A DNA stretch of 64,000 nt from Onchidella celtica (Eukaryota; Mollusca; Gastropoda; Systellommatophora; Onchidiidae), in the NCBI GenBank assembly GCA_963931925.1, contig OZ007570.1:48328556-48392555 (forward strand), read 5' to 3'. A program made the position numbers and the translations under genes. Shown here one piece after another: positions 59,430 through 64,000 of the stretch. How positions within the stretch are numbered: the stretch's first letter is position 1; each line of letters begins with the position of its first letter. A model generated the notes under the pieces. That model searched no databases, was not told where the DNA came from, and saw nothing but the letters and a program-made list of their open reading frames with translations.

Positions 59430-59545
59430 TCGTAAATCCTATTTCTTATTTTAGTTCAGCGCCTTACAGCACATCATTTTTCGTGGTTTTGAGTGCTATA
59501 CAAGTTAATTATTACATTACATTACATTACACATTACATAACATC
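59430..59545 (+). repeat. SINE-like tail directly before gene C exon 8
   Basis: GTTCAGCGCCTTACAGCACA, then GGTTTTGAGTGCTATACAAG and an (ATTAC)n tail that ends a few bases before the exon 8 acceptor (ACATCCCCCCAG, 59552). It belongs with the tails at 2840 and 51215. Confidence 0.45.
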
Positions 59546-59984
59546 CCCCCAGGTGCCACCCAGAGTTTATACACCCCACTGGCTTATGATTTAGTAGGGC
59601 TGGAAAAGGCTGCCTCTGGATATGGGCTGATGCTATTGTCTTTTGGTTGTGGAAGTCTTGTTGGTCCTCCTCTCACTGGTGAGTGGAGACTTGATGAGAA
59701 ACACACAGTATAATTACATGCATGTATATGCATGAGGGAAGGTTTGACAACCAGCGACTTGTAAGCTGCATGCAGCTGTTTTAGCTGTCGTCTGTGGCTT
59801 GTTCCTAATCTTAATATAGGAAAAATCTTTAAATAATGTTAATAATGTAGATCATTTATATACTGCCCAATCCAAAACTATTGCCTTTGGCGCTTTACGG
59901 AAAGTCTTGTTCTCTCCATCTGCAGTGCAATCTCTTGACTCTTTTTCTCTCTCTCTCATGTACAATCTATTACACTCTTATGCT

Positions 59985-60112
59985 AGATACACATGCACAC
60001 GCACGCACCCCCACCCACACACACCCCCATCCCCACACACACACGCACGCGCGCGCACACAGACACACACACACACGCACACACAGAGAGAGAGAGAGAG
60101 GGAGAGAGAGAG
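59985..60112 (+). repeat. (CA)n/(GA)n low-complexity tract
   Basis: ACACGCAC-type repeats followed by GAGAGA. It abuts the 3' end of the LINE fragment at 60190-60390. Confidence 0.9.
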
Positions 60113-60189
60113 CAAAATGAAACAATAAAGCAGCAAAAATAAAATGAACTGAGCAATAAATGGATTGGGAATGAGACTTCACAACTGAC

Positions 60190-60390
60190 ATTGTTTTTGG
60201 AAAAGTGTGTCCTTAGCTCAGTTTTGAATTTTGTCTCTGTAGATGCTTCTCGCAATGCTTTTGGCAGTGAGTTCCAGAAATGTGCAAAAGTACTATTGGT
60301 GTACAGATCTGCTTGTGTGTTGCAGCTCACTCTGAAGTTGAATTCTAACGAAAGTCTCAGATCTTCTTCTCTGAAAGGTTGCTAACCCCT
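60190..60390 (-). mobile_element. LINE ORF2 C-terminal fragment
   Basis: The minus-strand frame has STFAHFWNSLPKALREASTE then TKFKTELRTHFSKN, a pattern seen at the end of many CR1/L2/RTE-type ORF2 proteins (F...WNSLP...R.....FK..L+THF). Only this short part is present, in gene C intron 8. Confidence 0.55.
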
Positions 60391-61737
60391 AGACCAGGGA
60401 AAAGTGACTCATTATAAGAGAACTAATTATACTGGCAAGACTTTATTTTTCAATTGTGCAGTCCCTAAACACATCAATATTAGACCTCAGAAGTATCTGT
60501 AAGCATTTCTATGGACATATTTTAATACTAAGCCACATATATAAATGTATTTATAAATCTATTTGTTTGTGCCTTTTGTCTGTTTTCTCATGAGTCTACC
60601 AATCTTTCCATCATGCCATACATAACTCTAGTTATCTGTCGATCTGTACATCCATATGCATCTCTATACATTCTTCTGTCTGTCCTCTCATCTGACCATT
60701 CCATTGTCCATCTATCTTCTTCCATCACTTTATCTGTCTGGAAATCCATCAGATTATTAGTGGTTTTGGACAGTGTGCTGAGAGCTTCAAGTTTCTTTAT
60801 GGAAATTATTACTGAGCTCTGTAAAGCAAATAAATATAGAAGAGGAATTATTTTATTGTGCAAAAATATTAATGGTATTTTTCCTGATTTGCATCCTATC
60901 TGGAGAAAAGCTTCGGACATTCCACGCTTTTCTACTTCTCAGGTCAGTTTGCTTACCTTGTCTAAAGGTGTTGAAATACTTAATTACTGTCATTTTATTT
61001 TCTTTGACAACTTTGCTATTGCTGTGCAAAGCACAATGAGATGTCCAATGGATTGAAGCATGAAAAAAAGGGTAATTTTGTAGACTGTTCAATATATATA
61101 TATATATATATATGTGAGGGGTCTGGCTGAGCCTGGCATAAGGTGAAACACCAAATTCCTGAGAAAACCCCTCCAAGAGAGGAACAAATGTGCTATGGAA
61201 AATTGAGATTTGCTGTTAATATGAAAGATTAGCCATTTTTGTATACTCAGTTAAAATGTTTTGCTTGAACTTGTCTTAGAAATATTTTATTTTGATTTTT
61301 TAAAGAGATCAACTCTAGCCTGGTGTTGTAAAATCCACCCACATATTGTCTGAGGATCCAGCAAGATTTATCATAGTTTATTATTGCATGCTGTAAGGAA
61401 TAACCCCATCTCATGGGTAATGTTCTATAATACATGTAGATTGGTTGATGTTTGCTTGGGCAGACATCTTCTTGGCTGGACTTCATATAAAATGACTTCA
61501 TGATTTGATGAACAGGTCTCATGTTCCTGGTGACGTCATGCCTTGGTGCTGTCCACACTTTTTTTTACTAAACCTCGGACAGAAAATCCTCCATTAGATG
61601 CAGGTCTGGAGAAAGAGGATGACGAAAGTATGCAAAATCAAGAAACCATATCTCCACTTTTACACAGTGCAGAGTTTCAGTTCATTATGAAATCTGGGAC
61701 AAATAAGGATGAAAAGCTGCGTGGCTCACATGTGTGA

Positions 61738-62414
61738 AATTTCCTTTGGTGATATTATATGCATGACCTTGAGACTGGGTCCCTTCCAAGTAACCATCTT
61801 CAATATACAAATGTCATAAAGGTCTGCAGATGAACTGTAGTTAGTCTTGGAACTGGAATCTTCTGACCAATGAAATTACTACGGTCATTCTGAAGATGGA
61901 TTGCTCAAGGCTGATTTGATATTCCCAGCCAGTGACCCTGCGTCAATCTGATTACTTAGGACTGACACTAAGTTTTCTCATAGAACTGATATTGTTCCTG
62001 CTGGTAACCCTTCCAGCCTTACAGAAATCCTATATTAACCTATGTAGGAGTGATATAGGGATTGTGGCCGGGTTTACAGTGACAATTGTGATTGTAAAGA
62101 ACAAGCACTGTATTCTGAGATTTCGAATCTGGCAGCATGTCTATTGATGACGTGACTTACTGTGATAATTAGATTGATGGTGATGTCAGACATTGACTGA
62201 TCAATGTAAAATGCCTATTGTTTGTATGGTAATGCTGTGATATCATTTGCGTACCACCTTCTGGAACTGAGCAATTTCCCATGTTAACAAAGCTGTTTAC
62301 AAAGGCAGGCAACATAAAATAGAAAGTGTACCTCTACCAGAGCAAAGTTTATGGTTCAGAGTTGCACTTTCCAGCAGGACAATTCCCTATATGAAATGTA
62401 ACTTCTCTATTAAC
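61738..62414 (+). other. Region downstream of gene C
   Basis: Probably the 3' UTR and flank of gene C. Only weak similarity to the downstream regions of A and B. No other feature seen. Confidence 0.35.
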
Positions 62415-62785
62415 AAAGATACACCTTCATCACACCTCTAAAAGAATTGTGCCCACAGTTTGCACACAGATGGGAAGCGGGGCCCATGGCGCATTGCCTG
62501 AAAAGAATGCTTGATGTAATGATAAATTAATGATAGGGATTTGTTACAGTGCTACGGCAACTAAAAAAAAAAGAAAGTAAAATAACCAGAGTTTTCTTAA
62601 AGCGATTGAAGTTGTAATTACCAAATAAGTGACTTCCATCAAGGCCTACAGCCACAGCTGGACAGTGAACAAAATTCTATGTTTTCCTTGAGTTCGCCAT
62701 GTAAATTACGGCATTGATCGTGACTTTTGCTCATTCGCCGCAAGGTAGCAGGGCCAAATTTGTGCACACTAAACACGCCAGCTAT
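62415..62785 (+). repeat. Second copy of the gene C upstream block
   Basis: Aligns with 45740-46115 about 16.67 kb to the left, with substitutions and small indels throughout. If the block is a 5' flank, a further MCT copy may begin right of the window, behind the LTR insertion at 63151. Confidence 0.55.
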
Positions 62786-63150
62786 CTTAATATGTTATTG
62801 TACCTCGTATTTTTGTATTAGTTTTATGATAACCACCATGTCCCTGCCGCAACAAACACAATAAAGCAGTGAAAAATAGGAACAGCTTCAAGGTTCAAGT
62901 CTTAAGTTTATTAAAAATTGAACTGGAAATTCAAAAGATTTCAAAAGAAAAAAACAACGAAAAACATGTACGCAGTCATTCAGGCCCGAATGTGTGGCAT
63001 GCAATTTTCAACTATCAATAAAGCATATTTTAACTTAATGTGTGGTTTTCATGCATATATCCGAAGAATTCAGTATGCCTGTGGATCCATGAAAGAATTA
63101 TCTTCTAACGTGCACCCACAGCTTGTCTTGTCTTTTCTGAAAGATGCTAG
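62786..63150. other. Spacer before the right-edge LTR copy
   Basis: AT-rich DNA with an AATAAA-like site near 62860. No gene or repeat recognised. Confidence 0.4.
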
Positions 63151-64000
63151 TGTTGTACTTCGGTTCACCGTGTGTAATTTGCAATTGTTCTACTCTAAGT
63201 GATGGTATCATAGCCCCTTAGAGTTTGTTTATACCTTCAGTGGTCTTTTGGAAACCTTTGAATTGATGTATGTGTCACGTAAGGGACTACGTGACCTAGC
63301 AGGGGAGAATGTGAGAGGATGAACGACTTTTTATTTTTAATGTGCTTTCATGGTAGCTCTGGTGCGTGAGTGAGGGACGGCCACTCATAGTAGTTTAGGG
63401 ACACTTGGCCGAGTACCATTAATTGGATTATTTCCCTTGTAATACTAGCGCGGGACCCGAAATGATTAATAAGAGGATCTCGGATTTAAAGTAAACCACG
63501 AGTTAGACGCATGTTATCCCCGATAAATCCAACCTGGGTCAAATTTATTCAATTATTGCTGGAGGGGTCGTTAGAGTAATTTCTGCAGTTTACTGGGATA
63601 CCTAATTGACTTTTGTGTGCACCCTTTTAACCGTACTGTAAATTCGATTGTGTTAGGACCCTAACCGGTTATGTTGTTCGGCTGGACTCCATGTCCGAGC
63701 CTTTCACTTGTGCAACACGGGCTACGTAATAGCTCTCTCGGACGTCCGCGCGGGCTCATAAATAAGATGCGGTTCGAGTGGTCAACACACTCCATCATAG
63801 ACGCAGGAGACAAGAGCCGACAGCACAGTGAACCCAGCCCAGCAACCCGGGCCCGTAGCAGCTCAGAGGCTTGCCGACGCTTGCCATCGCCACCCCGCCC
63901 CATAAGGCATGTAGCGGTAGCACAGGACCCGGAGAGACTTTGGCTTATGGCTGGTTGGGCTTCTTTTGTTGGGCTTCTTTTTCTTTTCCTTTTTTTTTGT
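63151..64000 (+). mobile_element. Right-edge copy of the large-LTR element, lacking the LTR intron
   Basis: 63151-63309 matches the end of the internal region (11003-11155) including the purine tract. The LTR starts TGTGAGAGG at 63310. About 410 bp (homologous to 7741-8150) are deleted near 63460. The GC-rich segment 63830-63930 is rearranged relative to 8518-8595. At 63943/63944 it reads ACTTTGG|CTTATGG, joining exactly the bases that flank the 1288-bp intron in the complete element. The window ends inside the next exon. The left side is truncated at about 63150. Confidence 0.8.

Larger units (their letters stand above)
46651..61737 (+). pseudogene. MCT-like (SLC16) transporter gene C, probably disabled
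   Basis: Exons matching gene B: 46651-46837, 49562-49702, 50788-50934, 51873-52012, 57574-57715, 58125-58247, 58845-58946, 59553-59678, about 60892-60942, 61516-61737. The first seven have the same lengths as in gene B. The ATG at 46651 follows CAGCAG; there is no in-frame ATG upstream. Exon 8 includes TPLAYDLVGLEKAASGYG, lost in gene B. Two faults appear near the end. Exon 9 has no AG acceptor in frame (TTTG where TTAG would be expected, 60888-60891; an in-frame TGA lies just upstream). In exon 10 a run of eight T (61559-61566) shifts the frame, giving TAA at 61569-61571 right after TM12 and dropping the tail, which stays readable in the next frame to TGA 61737. It could also be a working gene with exon 9 skipped and a short tail, or have a sequencing error. 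Confidence 0.75.

Overview
This is animal nuclear DNA. Genes are split by GT-AG introns of 0.3 to 5.6 kb, intergenic space is long, simple repeats such as (GA)n and (CCAT)n are abundant, and the DNA is packed with transposons of many classes. The repeat mix (CR1/L2-like and I-like LINEs, a tRNA-derived SINE, P, hAT and TTAA-type DNA transposons, Helitron-like ends) and frequent words such as TAGGCCTA and TACATGTA suggest a marine invertebrate, perhaps a mollusc. I cannot fix the phylum from this window alone.

The host genes are a tandem array of monocarboxylate-transporter-like (MCT/SLC16, major facilitator) genes, all on the + strand. Gene A contributes only its last two exons (689-2321). 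Gene B (17796-28213) reads as a ten-exon, 444-codon gene with one shortened exon. Gene C (46651-61737) has the same exon layout, but exon 9 has no usable acceptor and the last exon carries a frameshift in a T8 run. Introns and 3' regions of A and B align with each other. A block upstream of C (45740-46115) recurs downstream of it (62415-62785), so the duplication unit includes flanking DNA and a fourth copy may lie to the right.

Between and inside these genes are mobile elements, several with exact boundaries. The most striking is a young LTR element (7591-13672, TSD ATGA) with two almost identical 2.5-kb LTRs around an internal region of only 1.05 kb. Each LTR contains a GT-AG interval of about 1.29 kb, and a related copy at the right edge (63151-64000) lacks exactly that interval, as expected if a spliced RNA had been reverse transcribed. 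An old relative at 34965-35270 still carries the intron sequence.

Other elements with defined ends: a P-element-family transposon with terminal inverted repeats and an exact 8-bp target duplication (39885-43282) that keeps one transposase exon; a SINE with a 14-bp TSD (19026-19413); two solo LTRs of one family with 5-bp TSDs (49850-50412, 53335-53938); another probable solo LTR (48225-49323); two TTAA-flanked MITEs; a foldback MITE in gene C intron 1; and a MITE pair with telomere-like TTAGGG cores. An I-like LINE (about 29940-34960, minus strand) is broken by a frameshift, a stop, an exact internal duplication and a small insertion. Three copies of a CR1/L2-like LINE share a (TCTTA)n 3' tail. 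Exons were defined by comparing the paralogues; there is no transcript evidence here.
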